NCBI GenBank assembly: GCA_019113175.1
Contig: DXHY01000070.1
Span: forward strand, 1 to 64,000
DNA: 64,000 nt
Source of the DNA: Candidatus Eisenbergiella stercoravium
Lineage (GTDB): Bacteria; Bacillota; Clostridia; Lachnospirales; Lachnospiraceae
Direction of reading: 5' to 3'
Shown here: piece by piece, positions 34,765 through 43,609 of the stretch
Numbering within the stretch: the stretch's first letter is position 1
Layout of the letters: every line of letters begins with the position of its first letter
Made by a program: the position numbers and the translations under genes
The notes under the pieces: generated by a model
What the model saw: the letters and a program-made list of their open reading frames with translations, nothing else
Told to the model about the DNA's origin: nothing
Database searches by the model: none

Positions 34765-36762
34765 ATGTATACCATGAATCAGGAAGGAAATGCGCTGGTT
34801 TACCGCTGGGACGGGGAAGTGCTTTCCATCATGCCCTGGGGAGAGAACAGCTTCCGGGTGCGTTCCACCGTTCTGGGAGAGGTGGAGGATACGGACTGGG
34901 CGCTGCTTCCTCAGGAGGAGACAACAGCTGAAATCCATGTGGAGGAGTATACCGCGCGGATTACCAACGGGAAAATCACGGCTGAGCTCACCGTGGATTC
35001 CTGGAGCCACTATTGTGATATCGCTTTTTATAACCAGAAGGGAGAGCTGCTCTTAAAGGAAGCGGGAAAGGGCGGTGCTCTGGATAAAAAGAACCGCTTC
35101 TTCAAGCCAATTATCGGCGGGGACTACCGGCTGACGGTGACATTTGCGTCCAATCCGAAGGAGAAGCTGTACGGGATGGGGCAGTACCAGCAGGATATTC
35201 TGAATGTGAAGAACTGCAATCTGGAGCTGGCACACCGCAATTCCCAGGCCAGCGTGCCGTTCGTCCTTTCGGATCTGGGATATGGCTTCCTGTGGCACAA
35301 TCCTGCTATCGGCCGGGTGAGCTTTGCCTCCAACACCACGGAATGGTATGCGGAAAGCACGAAGCAGATGGACTACTGGATCACGGCGGGAGATACGCCG
35401 GATGAGATCGAACAGGCTTATGGAAGGGCGGTGGGAACGGTTCCTGAGATGCCCGAATACGGCCTTGGCTTCTGGCAGTGCAAGCTGCGTTACTGGAATC
35501 AGGAGGATCTTCTCTCCGTGGCTAGAGAGTATCACAGGAGAGGCATTCCGGTTGACGTGATCGTCTGCGATTTCTTTCACTGGCCCCGGATGGGCGACTA
35601 CCGGTTTGATGAGGAATTTTTCCCGGACCCGGAGACAATGGTGAAGGAGCTTAAGGAGATGGGCATGGAGCTGATGGTTTCCGTCTGGCCGCAGGTGGAT
35701 CTGCGCAGTGAAAACTATCAGGAAATGAAGCAGAAGGGCCTGCTGGTAAAGGCGGAAAAGGGCGTGGACATCGCCATGCTCTATAACGGCAACAGCACCT
35801 TTTTTGACGCCACCAATCCCCGTTCCAGAGAGTACGTCTGGAACAAATGCAGACAGAACTATTACGATAAGGGAATCCGCGTGTTCTGGCTGGATGAGGC
35901 GGAGCCGGAATTTACCGGCTATGATTTCGACAATTACCGCTATTTCCAGGGACCGGCGGCACAGGTGGGCAACATCTATCCCCAGTCCTACGCGAGAACC
36001 TTTTACGAAGGACTGAAGCAGGCCGGAGAGGAAAGGGTGGTCAGCCTTCTGCGCTGCGCCTGGGCGGGAAGCCAGCGCTACGGCGCCCTGGTCTGGAGCG
36101 GAGATATCCATTCCGACTGGGAGACGCTGCGCCGTCAGGTCTGCGCGGGCCTGAACATGGGAATCGCCGGAATCTCCTGGTGGACCACGGACATCGGTGG
36201 CTTTTCCGGCGGCAATCCGGATGATCCGGCCTTCCGTCAGCTTCTGGTGCGCTGGTTCGAGTGGGGCTGCTTCTGTCCGGTGATGCGTCTGCACGGAGAC
36301 CGGGTTCCGGCCACGCCGTTAAAGAATCGGGCGGGAGAGACGCTCAATCCTACCGGAGCGGCGAACGAGGTATGGAGCTTTGGAGAGGAGAATACGGATA
36401 CGCTGGTAAAATACATCCGCTTCCGTGAAGCAATGCGCCCCTATACGAGACAGGTGATGGAGGAGGCCCATACCCTTGGCCGTCCGGTGATGCGTCCCAT
36501 GTTCTATGAATTTCCGGATCAGGAATGCTGCTGGGATATGAAGGAGCAGTACATGTTCGGAAGCGACATTCTGGTGGCTCCCATCCTCTACGAAGGACAG
36601 ACGAAGCGGGAGGTTTATCTGCCCGCGGGAGCAGCGTGGACATGCGTTCATGACGGAAAGGTATATGAGGGAGGACAGACCGTCACCGTGGACGCGCCCC
36701 TTGAGGTGATCCCCGTATTTTTAAGAGACGGGAAGTTTTCAGAGCTAGTGGGACTGATCTGA
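34765..36762 (+). CDS. Glycoside hydrolase family 31 (alpha-xylosidase/alpha-glucosidase type)
   Basis: 665 residues. An N-terminal beta-sandwich of about 200 residues is followed by the (beta/alpha)8 barrel. CDFFHWPRMGDYRFDEEFFP matches the YicI-like alpha-xylosidase region. FWLDEAEPEF near residue 376 carries the catalytic nucleophile Asp. SGDIHSDW and GISWWTTDIGGFSGG are also family motifs. No signal peptide, so it acts on imported oligosaccharides. SD AAAGGAGGG precedes the ATG at 34765. Confidence 0.92.
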   Translation: MYTMNQEGNALVYRWDGEVLSIMPWGENSFRVRSTVLGEVEDTDWALLPQEETTAEIHVEEYTARITNGKITAELTVDSWSHYCDIAFYNQKGELLLKEAGKGGALDKKNRFFKPIIGGDYRLTVTFASNPKEKLYGMGQYQQDILNVKNCNLELAHRNSQASVPFVLSDLGYGFLWHNPAIGRVSFASNTTEWYAESTKQMDYWITAGDTPDEIEQAYGRAVGTVPEMPEYGLGFWQCKLRYWNQEDLLSVAREYHRRGIPVDVIVCDFFHWPRMGDYRFDEEFFPDPETMVKELKEMGMELMVSVWPQVDLRSENYQEMKQKGLLVKAEKGVDIAMLYNGNSTFFDATNPRSREYVWNKCRQNYYDKGIRVFWLDEAEPEFTGYDFDNYRYFQGPAAQVGNIYPQSYARTFYEGLKQAGEERVVSLLRCAWAGSQRYGALVWSGDIHSDWETLRRQVCAGLNMGIAGISWWTTDIGGFSGGNPDDPAFRQLLVRWFEWGCFCPVMRLHGDRVPATPLKNRAGETLNPTGAANEVWSFGEENTDTLVKYIRFREAMRPYTRQVMEEAHTLGRPVMRPMFYEFPDQECCWDMKEQYMFGSDILVAPILYEGQTKREVYLPAGAAWTCVHDGKVYEGGQTVTVDAPLEVIPVFLRDGKFSELVGLI

Positions 36763-36774
36763 GAAATGTAAAAA

Positions 36775-36916
36775 AGAATCCCGCTTGCGGGATTCTCCCG
36801 GTAATCAAAGCTTACCTGCGTAGCGGGTCGCGTAAGCGACATCTTCCTTTCCGCCGCAGTGCGATCCACCGGAGGTTTTTATACGATAGGAAATGAAATT
36901 TCCTATCGTATAAAAA
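36775..36916. repeat. Hairpin cluster between GH31 and the LysO genes
   Basis: AGAATCCCGC/GCGGGATTCT (36775-36796, following an A run), a GGTAA/TTACC hairpin near 36800-36817, a GTCGC/GCGAC hairpin near 36827-36840, and a perfect 19-bp arm pair TTTTTATACGATAGGAAAT (36876-36894 with 36898-36916). The last palindrome overlaps the terminator stem at 36912-36916, so the two cannot both form fully. Confidence 0.8.
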
Positions 36917-36962
36917 TACGGAGGTCTTTGGCCCTGTGTGGGGAAAAGACCTCCGTATTTTT
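36912..36962. terminator. Bidirectional terminator between GH31 and lysO
   Basis: An 18-bp perfect stem (AAAAATACGGAGGTCTTT and complement) with a 15-base loop, A-rich on the left and T-rich on the right, sits between convergent genes. Confidence 0.88.
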
Positions 36963-36971
36963 ATAAGGGTT

Positions 36972-37574
36972 TTATCTCCCCGACAACTCAAAACACAGCG
37001 ATATCAGCACCGGCACAAAGGCGGAGCAGATTGCGCCGTTTAATACGGACAGAATCACCGTTTCCTCATTGGTATATTTGATCATTAACGGCAGGGTGGT
37101 ATCCTCGCTGGTCGCGCCCGCCGCCGCGATGCAGGCATAATAGTTCAGCCGGGACAGAAGAGGAATGCTGAAAAAGGAGAACAGCTCCCGCATCAGATTG
37201 CTTAAAAAGGCAATGCTTCCCATCTGTACTCCCAGCAGATTTTCCAGAGTGATGCCTGCCAGGCTGTACCAGCCGAGGCCGCCAGCCACAGCCGCTCCGT
37301 CGAAAATATCCCGTCCGGTCAGAATGCCGCAGACGGCTCCTCCCAGAAGGGAGGCGAGAATTACGCCAAAGGGAATGATGAATATTTTTACATGATACTG
37401 ACGGATGCTGCGGATCAGCCCGTGGTGCAGGCCGATGCTGATCCCCACCGAAAACATGAGCACATATAAAATCAGATCCTTATGGGTGGAAAGGGCGGCG
37501 AGAAACCAGTTATCCAGCCCTGATGTGCCGCACAGAAGTCCAGCGAAAAGAGCGAGAAGCGCGATGATTATCAT
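36972..37574 (-). CDS. lysO: LysO family exporter, C-terminal subunit
   Basis: 200 residues, about six helices. Corresponds to the second half of LysO (DUF340), with GLGWYSLAGITLENLLGVQM and AGATSEDTTLPLM. LysO exports lysine. The start overlaps the stop of the preceding N-terminal-part gene (ATGA), so the transporter is made as two coupled chains. Split forms are common in Clostridia. Confidence 0.85.
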   Translation of the reverse strand: MIIIALLALFAGLLCGTSGLDNWFLAALSTHKDLILYVLMFSVGISIGLHHGLIRSIRQYHVKIFIIPFGVILASLLGGAVCGILTGRDIFDGAAVAGGLGWYSLAGITLENLLGVQMGSIAFLSNLMRELFSFFSIPLLSRLNYYACIAAAGATSEDTTLPLMIKYTNEETVILSVLNGAICSAFVPVLISLCFELSGR

Positions 37575-37879
37575 GATGCCTTATCCTCCCCGCTTTTTAC
37601 ATTCTTTTTTCCTTTCCCCGCACCTGGAAAGCCCCTGGTGAGCAGAATGACGATCAGAATGGAAGCCGCTGTGGGTATGGCAAAGAACAGGAGGCTGTCC
37701 AGTCCCAGAGAAAGCAGGTTGTCAAACAGATCCTCCTTCTGCCCCAGCGTTACGCCCATGGCAAAGATCAGAAGAGCGGTGCAGACAGTCTGCAGAAGCT
37801 CATTTCCCTTTTTGAACCGTTCTGGGAAAAAGAATTTTCCCACGAGTATCCCCGCACACATCACACATATGGTTATCAT
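37571..37879 (-). CDS. LysO family exporter, N-terminal subunit
   Basis: 102 residues, three helices (ITICVMCAGILVGKFFFP; LLIFAMGVTLGQKEDLFDNL; SLLFFAIPTAASILIVILL), matching the first half of DUF340/LysO. ATG 37879 has CAGGAGGC at proper distance. Works with the partner chain encoded immediately downstream. Confidence 0.82.
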   Translation of the reverse strand: MITICVMCAGILVGKFFFPERFKKGNELLQTVCTALLIFAMGVTLGQKEDLFDNLLSLGLDSLLFFAIPTAASILIVILLTRGFPGAGKGKKNVKSGEDKAS

Positions 37880-37945
37880 CCGTATGCCTCCTGAACAATA
37901 AAATTTGCAAAACATCCCTAATTTTATAGAGTTTGTGTCGGTAAG

Positions 37946-38821
37946 TCAACTGTTTTTCCTGCGGTACTGATCCGGAGAGAGACCATACTTCCTGCGGAAG
38001 GCCCTGCTCAGATGGAATTCGTCGCAGAAGCCGAAGTTCAGAGCGGTTTCATGCAGCTTGACGCCGGGCTGGGTCAGGAGAAACTGACGGACCATTTCCA
38101 GTTTCAGGTCCATCTGATACGCATAGAGAGTCTTGCCAAAGGCCCGTTTAAAATGGTTGGTCAGGGTCCGCTCGCAGACGTAGAATCGTTCCGCCAGCTC
38201 CTTCCCCGTAAAAAAGGTCTGCGGCGTGGTCTGAATCAGCCGGGACACCTCATCCACCAGAGTGGCGGCTCCGGACGGAATTTCTTCCTTTTCCTGCTGT
38301 TCCAGAAGCTCACACAACAGCAGGTTGAAAAGAAGGGAGATTTTTTGCTGCTTCTGCTTTTTCAGGCCGGAGTCCGTCCAGCTTTCTGAAATGATTTCCT
38401 CAAACAGCACCCGGATACGCGGAGCATCCTGGCAATGGATCAGGCTGGAAAAAGCGGTCATTCCGTCAGCCGGACCTGTCAGAGTATCGGAAGCCGCAGC
38501 TGTGCCGGCCGTGTTGGCGGCCATTTCCTTCTCCACAGGCTTTGCATGAATATACATGTGCCGGTTATGAGGGGAGCAGGGGGTAAGACCATAGTGATGC
38601 CGGCCGGCGGGAAGGATCAGAAGATCGTCCGTGCGCAGCCGGAAAGCCTCTTTCCGCCCGCCTGCCGGGAACTCCTCGCCGATTTCCCAGGTACCGTCAA
38701 GCATATAGAGGAAATCATGCTCCTTCAGCACCCGGTCCGGATGCAGGGTGGGATGGATCATGGTGATATGATTGGCAGAGCCGATCTGCCGGTCGTATGG
38801 AAAACATAAATAAACACTCAT
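37946..38821 (-). CDS. AraC family transcriptional regulator
   Basis: 291 residues. The N-terminal cupin half (HDFLYMLDGTWEIGEEF, DDLLILPAGRHHYGL) and C-terminal AraC DNA-binding domain (LAERFYVCERTLTNHFKRAF; TALNFGFCDEFHLSRAFRRK; YGLSPDQYRR). Start at 38821 chosen for the GAGG upstream; two further in-frame ATGs lie just 5'. It diverges from the GH127 gene and probably controls it. Confidence 0.87.
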   Translation of the reverse strand: MSVYLCFPYDRQIGSANHITMIHPTLHPDRVLKEHDFLYMLDGTWEIGEEFPAGGRKEAFRLRTDDLLILPAGRHHYGLTPCSPHNRHMYIHAKPVEKEMAANTAGTAAASDTLTGPADGMTAFSSLIHCQDAPRIRVLFEEIISESWTDSGLKKQKQQKISLLFNLLLCELLEQQEKEEIPSGAATLVDEVSRLIQTTPQTFFTGKELAERFYVCERTLTNHFKRAFGKTLYAYQMDLKLEMVRQFLLTQPGVKLHETALNFGFCDEFHLSRAFRRKYGLSPDQYRRKNS

Positions 38822-39214
38822 CGCTGTCCTCATGCCGGAGAAGCGGCGGCGGGCCAATAAAGACCGCCGCTGTTTTCCTATCTTCTGTAGAATGATTTTT
38901 CCACATTATACATGCTGCTTTCCAAAATGGCAATGGAAACGGAGAGGGCTTCCTGATAAGATGACAGTGATCCGGAACGGCAGAGCCGTTCTTCTATAAT
39001 GATTACAATGCCGCCGTCGGCGGCGGAAATGAGAGGGGCACGAACCTGGGTTCGTGCCGAAGAACGGCAAAGCCGTTCTTCTAAAACTAATTAAATGCCG
39101 CCTGCGGCGGCGGAAATGAGAGGGGCACGAACCTGGGTTCGTGCCAAAGAACGGCAAAGCCGTTCTTCTAAAACTAATTAAATGCCGCCTGCGGCGGCGG
39201 AAGGAGAGGTAAGG
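38822..39214 (+). repeat. Tandem hairpin modules in the GH127 leader (87-bp unit); divergent intergenic region
   Basis: 38822-38974 holds no feature I can identify except presumed divergent promoters. From 38975: stem C (GAACGGC/GCCGTTC), stem B (GCCGCC/GGCGGC), GAGAGG, stem A (GGCACGAACC/GGTTCGTGCC, 39037-39058), C, B, GAGAGG, A (39124-39145), C, B, GGAGAGG and ATG 39215. Unit length is 87 bp (39037 to 39124). The last purine run is the real SD, and the internal ones are copies of it without a following gene. Confidence 0.9.
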
Positions 39215-41284
39215 ATGGATCAGAAGGAATACAGCAGACCGCTTTCTTTGAGAAAGGTGCAGGTTACCGACGAGTTCTGGAAAAATGAAATGGAGCTGGT
39301 GAGAAAGGAGGTCATTCCCTATCAGTGGGAGGCGTTAAACGACCGGATTCCGGACGCGGATCCCAGCTTTTCCATGCGTAATTTTAAGGTGGCGGGAAGG
39401 CTGAATGCCAGACGAAGGGCAGAGGGAGACGCTTACCGTCCGGTGAAGTGGCCGCTGGAGTTTCAGCCGCTTCCGGAGGATATGGACCATCTGGAGGAAC
39501 GGTTTTACGGCTGTCTGTTTCAGGACAGCGATTTTTCCAAATGGATTGAGGCGGTGGGCTATTCCCTGACGCAGCATCCGGACCCTGAGCTGGAGGCGAC
39601 AGCGGATGAGGCCATCGACATCGTCTGTGCCGCTCAGCTGGAGAACGGCTATCTGGATACCTATTACATCATCAGCGATCAGGACAAAATTTTCACCAAC
39701 CTGAAGGACAACCACGAGCTGTACTGCTTCGGTCATCTGACGGAGGGAGCGGTAGCCTATTATCAGGCTACGGGAAAGGATAAGCTCCTGAAAGCCGCCG
39801 AGCGGTATGCGGATTATATTTCCTCCTGCTTCGGCCCGGAGGAAGGAAAGAAAAAGGGCTATCCCGGCCATGAGATCGCGGAAATGGCCCTGGTGCGCCT
39901 GTATGAGCAGACCGGGGAGAAAAAGTACCTGGAGCTGAGCCGCTTTTTTGTGGACCAGCGGGGAACCAGACCCTATTACTTTGATCTGGAACAGCCGGAC
40001 CGGGTAAAAAAAGGCCATGAAGAGGAGCTTCGGTACGCATACAATCAGGCCCATCTGCCGGTCAGGCAGCAGGATGAGGCGGTGGGACATGCGGTGCGTG
40101 CGGTTTATCTGTATTCCGGCATGGCGGACGTGGCCAGGCTGACCGGGGATGAAAGCCTGTATGCGGCCTGTGAAAGGCTCTGGGAGAACATGACCAGGAA
40201 AAAAATGTACATCACGGGAGGTATCGGTGCGACCCATATCGGAGAAGCCTTTTCCTTTAATTATGACCTCCCGAATGATACCGCTTATGCGGAAACCTGC
40301 GCTTCCATCGGTCTGGTATTTTTCGCCAGGAGAATGTTGCAGATCAAAGCGGACAGCCGCTATGCGGATGTGATGGAGCGGGCGCTCTATAACGGAGTGT
40401 TAAGCGGCATGGCGCTGGATGGAAAGAGCTTCTTCTATGTGAATCCGCTGGAAAGCCTTCCGGAGGCCTGTCATAAGGATGAGAGAAAATTTCATGTGAA
40501 GCCTGTCCGTCAGAAATGGTTCGGCTGTGCCTGCTGTCCTCCCAACATCGCAAGGCTCATCAGTTCCATCGCTTCCTACGCCTATACGAAATCGGATGAT
40601 ACGCTGTATGTTCACCTGTATATGGGAAGTGCGCTGGAATGTGAGTTCGGCGGGAAAAAGGCGGATGTCCGCATCACCTCCGGTTTCCCATGGAACGGAA
40701 AAGTGACTGTGGAGCTGCGGCTGGAAGAGGAGACGGAATTTACGCTGGCGCTGCGTATCCCCGGCTGGTGTGAGGGATATACGGTGAATGGCAGGCCCGG
40801 TCCGGCAGGCGGCACTGTGGATGCAGAGAAGCCGGGAAGTGAAATTCTGAAGGATGGTTATCTCTATCTGCGCAGAGCCTGGCGGGACGGGGATAAGCTG
40901 GAGCTGGATTTCCCCATGACCGTCCGCATCATGGAAGCGGACAGCAGGGTTCGTGAGGATATCGGCCGGGCGGCCGTGACCAGAGGACCTGTGGTCTACT
41001 GCATGGAAGAAGCGGATAACGGACGCAGCCTGCATCTGTGCGTCCTTCCGGAGGATGTCGTGGTGTCAGAGGAAAAGGGCGATATTCAGGGCGTTCCCGT
41101 GGTAAAAGTCATCGCGGACGGGCTACGTCAGAAACCGGAGCCGGAGGAGGAGCGGCCGCAGGAAGAACTCTATCATGTACGCCGCAGGGCGGAATACGAA
41201 GCGGTCAGGCTTATCTTTATTCCCTACTTCGCCTGGGCAAACCGGGGAGAGGGAGAAATGCAGGTGTTCGTGAGAGAAAAATAA
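39215..41284 (+). CDS. Glycoside hydrolase family 127 (beta-L-arabinofuranosidase-like)
   Basis: 689 residues. Begins DQKEYSRPLSLRKVQVTDEF. The family's catalytic and zinc-binding cysteines are in WFGCACCPPNIARL near residue 438, and the (alpha/alpha)6 barrel motifs NGYLDTYY, DNHELYCFGHLTEGAVAYYQ and YITGGIGATHIGEAF are present. No signal peptide. Likely removes L-arabinofuranose from imported glycans; substrate inferred. The frame also opens at 39182 inside the repeat, but the SD lies between that ATG and 39215. Confidence 0.9.
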   Translation: MDQKEYSRPLSLRKVQVTDEFWKNEMELVRKEVIPYQWEALNDRIPDADPSFSMRNFKVAGRLNARRRAEGDAYRPVKWPLEFQPLPEDMDHLEERFYGCLFQDSDFSKWIEAVGYSLTQHPDPELEATADEAIDIVCAAQLENGYLDTYYIISDQDKIFTNLKDNHELYCFGHLTEGAVAYYQATGKDKLLKAAERYADYISSCFGPEEGKKKGYPGHEIAEMALVRLYEQTGEKKYLELSRFFVDQRGTRPYYFDLEQPDRVKKGHEEELRYAYNQAHLPVRQQDEAVGHAVRAVYLYSGMADVARLTGDESLYAACERLWENMTRKKMYITGGIGATHIGEAFSFNYDLPNDTAYAETCASIGLVFFARRMLQIKADSRYADVMERALYNGVLSGMALDGKSFFYVNPLESLPEACHKDERKFHVKPVRQKWFGCACCPPNIARLISSIASYAYTKSDDTLYVHLYMGSALECEFGGKKADVRITSGFPWNGKVTVELRLEEETEFTLALRIPGWCEGYTVNGRPGPAGGTVDAEKPGSEILKDGYLYLRRAWRDGDKLELDFPMTVRIMEADSRVREDIGRAAVTRGPVVYCMEEADNGRSLHLCVLPEDVVVSEEKGDIQGVPVVKVIADGLRQKPEPEEERPQEELYHVRRRAEYEAVRLIFIPYFAWANRGEGEMQVFVREK

Positions 41285-41357
41285 CGGCGGAAATGCCGGA
41301 AAATTGAAAAGATGTCCGGAGCAGCAGGCTTCGCTCCGGTAAATTGGACTGATTTTC

Positions 41358-41394
41358 ATCCGCCGTCTGTTGGAAAACGGACGGCGGATTTTTT
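41358..41394 (+). terminator. Terminator of the GH127 gene
   Basis: ATCCGCCGTC/GACGGCGGAT stem with a 12-base loop and a T run. Confidence 0.88.
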
Positions 41395-41419
41395 GATTTT
41401 TTCCACTTCAGGTAGGGGA

Positions 41420-41448
41420 TTGCCTTTTTTGAAAACCCAACGTATAAT
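41420..41448 (+). promoter_or_regulatory. Promoter for the SGNH hydrolase gene
   Basis: TTGCCT (41420-41425) and TATAAT (41443-41448) are 17 bp apart, 55 bases before the start codon. Confidence 0.7.
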
Positions 41449-41502
41449 AGGGATGCAAATTCAGAGAAAGTTTATTTTGCAAAAAGAAAGGACCTGAAAA
41501 AA

Positions 41503-42123
41503 ATGAAGGATACACGTACGGGCAGGAGATACAGCCTCATGACTGCAGCTTTTGCAGCCTGGATGCTGATTCTCCTGCCTCTGTCGGTACATGCGCAGGA
41601 GGTTCAGCCCGCTGCCCGGGCGGAAGATGCGGACGACATCATCTTTGTGGGAGATTCCCGTTTCGTGCAGATGAAAAATGCTGTGGGAGAGAATCCCTAT
41701 CTCTGGATAGCCAAAGGTTCTCAGGGGTATGACTGGTTTTCCGGTGAGGCTGTGGCTCAGATTGATGCTGCCGTACAGAGCGGAACGAAGATTCTGATCA
41801 ATTTCGGGGTGAATGACGTGGGCAATGAGAAGTCCTACGCCGAGCTTGTGAACCGCAAGGCGGCGGAATGGGAGGAAAAGGGAGCCGAGGTCTACTATGC
41901 CTCTGTTAATCCGGTTGAGGATGGCCGCTATGTCACGGAAGAAAAGGTGGAGAAATTCAACGAAAAGCTGCAGGAGGATCTGAATTCTGCGGTAGAGTGG
42001 ATCGACAGCTTTTCCTGGCTGATGGAGGATGGTTATACGCTGACGGACGGACTGCATTTCTCCAGTGATACCTATGAAAAGCTCTATGCATTTTATCTGG
42101 ATGAGCTGATGGATGAGAACTGA
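41503..42123 (+). CDS. Secreted SGNH/GDSL-type hydrolase
   Basis: 206 residues. Signal peptide 1-31 (LMTAAFAAWMLILLPLSVHA). Block I FVGDSRF with S52, INFGVNDVG (Asn block) and DGLHFS (Asp-x-x-His near the C-terminus) complete an SGNH esterase site. Such proteins deacylate cell-wall or glycan esters outside the cell. It appears monocistronic with a hairpin after it at 42161-42186. Confidence 0.83.
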   Translation: MKDTRTGRRYSLMTAAFAAWMLILLPLSVHAQEVQPAARAEDADDIIFVGDSRFVQMKNAVGENPYLWIAKGSQGYDWFSGEAVAQIDAAVQSGTKILINFGVNDVGNEKSYAELVNRKAAEWEEKGAEVYYASVNPVEDGRYVTEEKVEKFNEKLQEDLNSAVEWIDSFSWLMEDGYTLTDGLHFSSDTYEKLYAFYLDELMDEN

Positions 42124-42160
42124 ACGGCTGCCGGATCAAAATCCCGGGAAATCCCGGTCG

Positions 42161-42190
42161 GGAAGTCCGCCCTGTGGCGGGCTTCCTTTC
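42161..42190 (+). terminator. Probable terminator after the SGNH hydrolase gene
   Basis: GGAAGTCCGCC/GGCGGGCTTCC (one G-T pair) with a 4-base loop and a weak TTTC tail. Confidence 0.55.
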
Positions 42191-42221
42191 AGGATAAAAA
42201 AGACGGAAGAAGAAAATACCG

Positions 42222-43580
42222 ATGAAAATCATTATTGCAGGCTGCGGCAAGGTGGGCTACATTCTGGCCGAACAGCTCAATGAAGAAGGCCATGAAATCA
42301 CAATCATAGATACGAACGAAGAGAAGGTCAACATGGTGGGCAATCTCCTGGACGTGATGTGTATCCAGGGAAATGCCACCAGCTACCATGTGCAGGAAGA
42401 GGCCGGCGTGAAGGAAGCGGATCTGCTGATCGCGGTGACGAATAAGGACGAGGTGAATCTCCTGTGCTGTCTGATCGCAAGAAAGGCGGGACACTGTCAG
42501 ACCATCGCCAGAGTGCGTGATCCCGGTTATTATGCCGAAATCGGATTCATCAAGGAGGAGCTGGGCCTGTCCATGGCAATCAACCCGGAGCTGGCTGCGG
42601 CGGCGGATATTGCCAGGCTGATTCAGATTCCTTCCGCCATGGAGGTTGATACCTTCGCAAAGGGAAAGGTGGACCTGGTCCGGTTCCGGATTCCGAAGGG
42701 ATCCGCCTGGAGCGGAAAGAAGATCATTGATGCCAGCAGAAAGATGGGCGGCAATCTGCTGATCTGTGTGATCGAGCGGGAAAACCACCAGGTTCTGATC
42801 CCGGACGGAAATGTGGTGCTGCATGAAGGAGACTATATTTCCGTGATCGTGCCGCCGGAGAGAATGAAGGCGCTGTTTTCCAGCATAGGAATCGAGAGCA
42901 GGATGATTCATGACGTGATCATCGCGGGAGGGGGCAGGCTGGCCTATTATCTGGCAAGAAAGCTCCTGCAGTCCAAAATCCAGGTGCGCATTATTGAAAA
43001 TAACCGTGCGAGATGCGACGAGCTGAGCGAGCTTCTCCCGAAGGCCATGATCATTTACGGGGATGCGACGGATACGGATCTTTTAAAAGAGGAAGGGCTG
43101 GAGAGCGCGGATGCCTTCGTTTCCCTCACGGGACTGGATGAGGAAAATGTAATGCTTTCCTGCTATGCGGGAAGAGTATCGAAGGCCAAGATCATCACCA
43201 AGATCACAAAAATCAGCTACGGCGGCATCATGGACAGCTTTGATGTGGGAAGCGTTGTCAGCCCCAGACATCTGACGACGGAGCTGATCAGCCAGTATGT
43301 ACGCTGTATGCAGAACTCCATGGGAAGCGCGGTGGAGGCAGTTTACCGCATGGTGGACAACAAGGTGGAAGCGCTGGAATTCTCCGTAAAAAAAGGTGCG
43401 AAGGTTCTGGATGTTCCCCTTGCGGAAATGAAGCTGAAGGACAACCTGCTGTTATGCAGCATCGTGAGAAGAGGAAAAATGATTCTTCCCTCCGGCCAGG
43501 ATAAGATTCAGGCCGGGGATACGGTGATCGTTGTCACGACGCATAAGGGGCTGGATGAGATCGAGGATATTCTTGCCTGA
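42222..43580 (+). CDS. trkA: Trk potassium uptake regulatory protein TrkA
   Basis: 452 residues with two RCK units. Each has an NAD-binding Rossmann start (IIIAGCGKVGYILAEQL; DVIIAGGGRLAYYLARKL) and a TrkA-C domain. The protein is a cytosolic ring that gates TrkH in response to nucleotides. trkH follows after 29 bases. Confidence 0.96.
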   Translation: MKIIIAGCGKVGYILAEQLNEEGHEITIIDTNEEKVNMVGNLLDVMCIQGNATSYHVQEEAGVKEADLLIAVTNKDEVNLLCCLIARKAGHCQTIARVRDPGYYAEIGFIKEELGLSMAINPELAAAADIARLIQIPSAMEVDTFAKGKVDLVRFRIPKGSAWSGKKIIDASRKMGGNLLICVIERENHQVLIPDGNVVLHEGDYISVIVPPERMKALFSSIGIESRMIHDVIIAGGGRLAYYLARKLLQSKIQVRIIENNRARCDELSELLPKAMIIYGDATDTDLLKEEGLESADAFVSLTGLDEENVMLSCYAGRVSKAKIITKITKISYGGIMDSFDVGSVVSPRHLTTELISQYVRCMQNSMGSAVEAVYRMVDNKVEALEFSVKKGAKVLDVPLAEMKLKDNLLLCSIVRRGKMILPSGQDKIQAGDTVIVVTTHKGLDEIEDILA

Positions 43581-43609
43581 AATGGAAATGGGAATCGAGG
43601 GATAAAGTC

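Noticed and set aside
36972..37879. lysO broken by a frameshift
   Set aside because: The two halves each have proper starts, the first with a good SD, joined by a clean ATGA overlap; two-chain forms of this exporter are known.
39182..39214. GH127 start at 39182 inside stem B
   Set aside because: It would place the strong GGAGAGG inside the coding region and add 11 residues not in the family; ATG 39215 is properly spaced.
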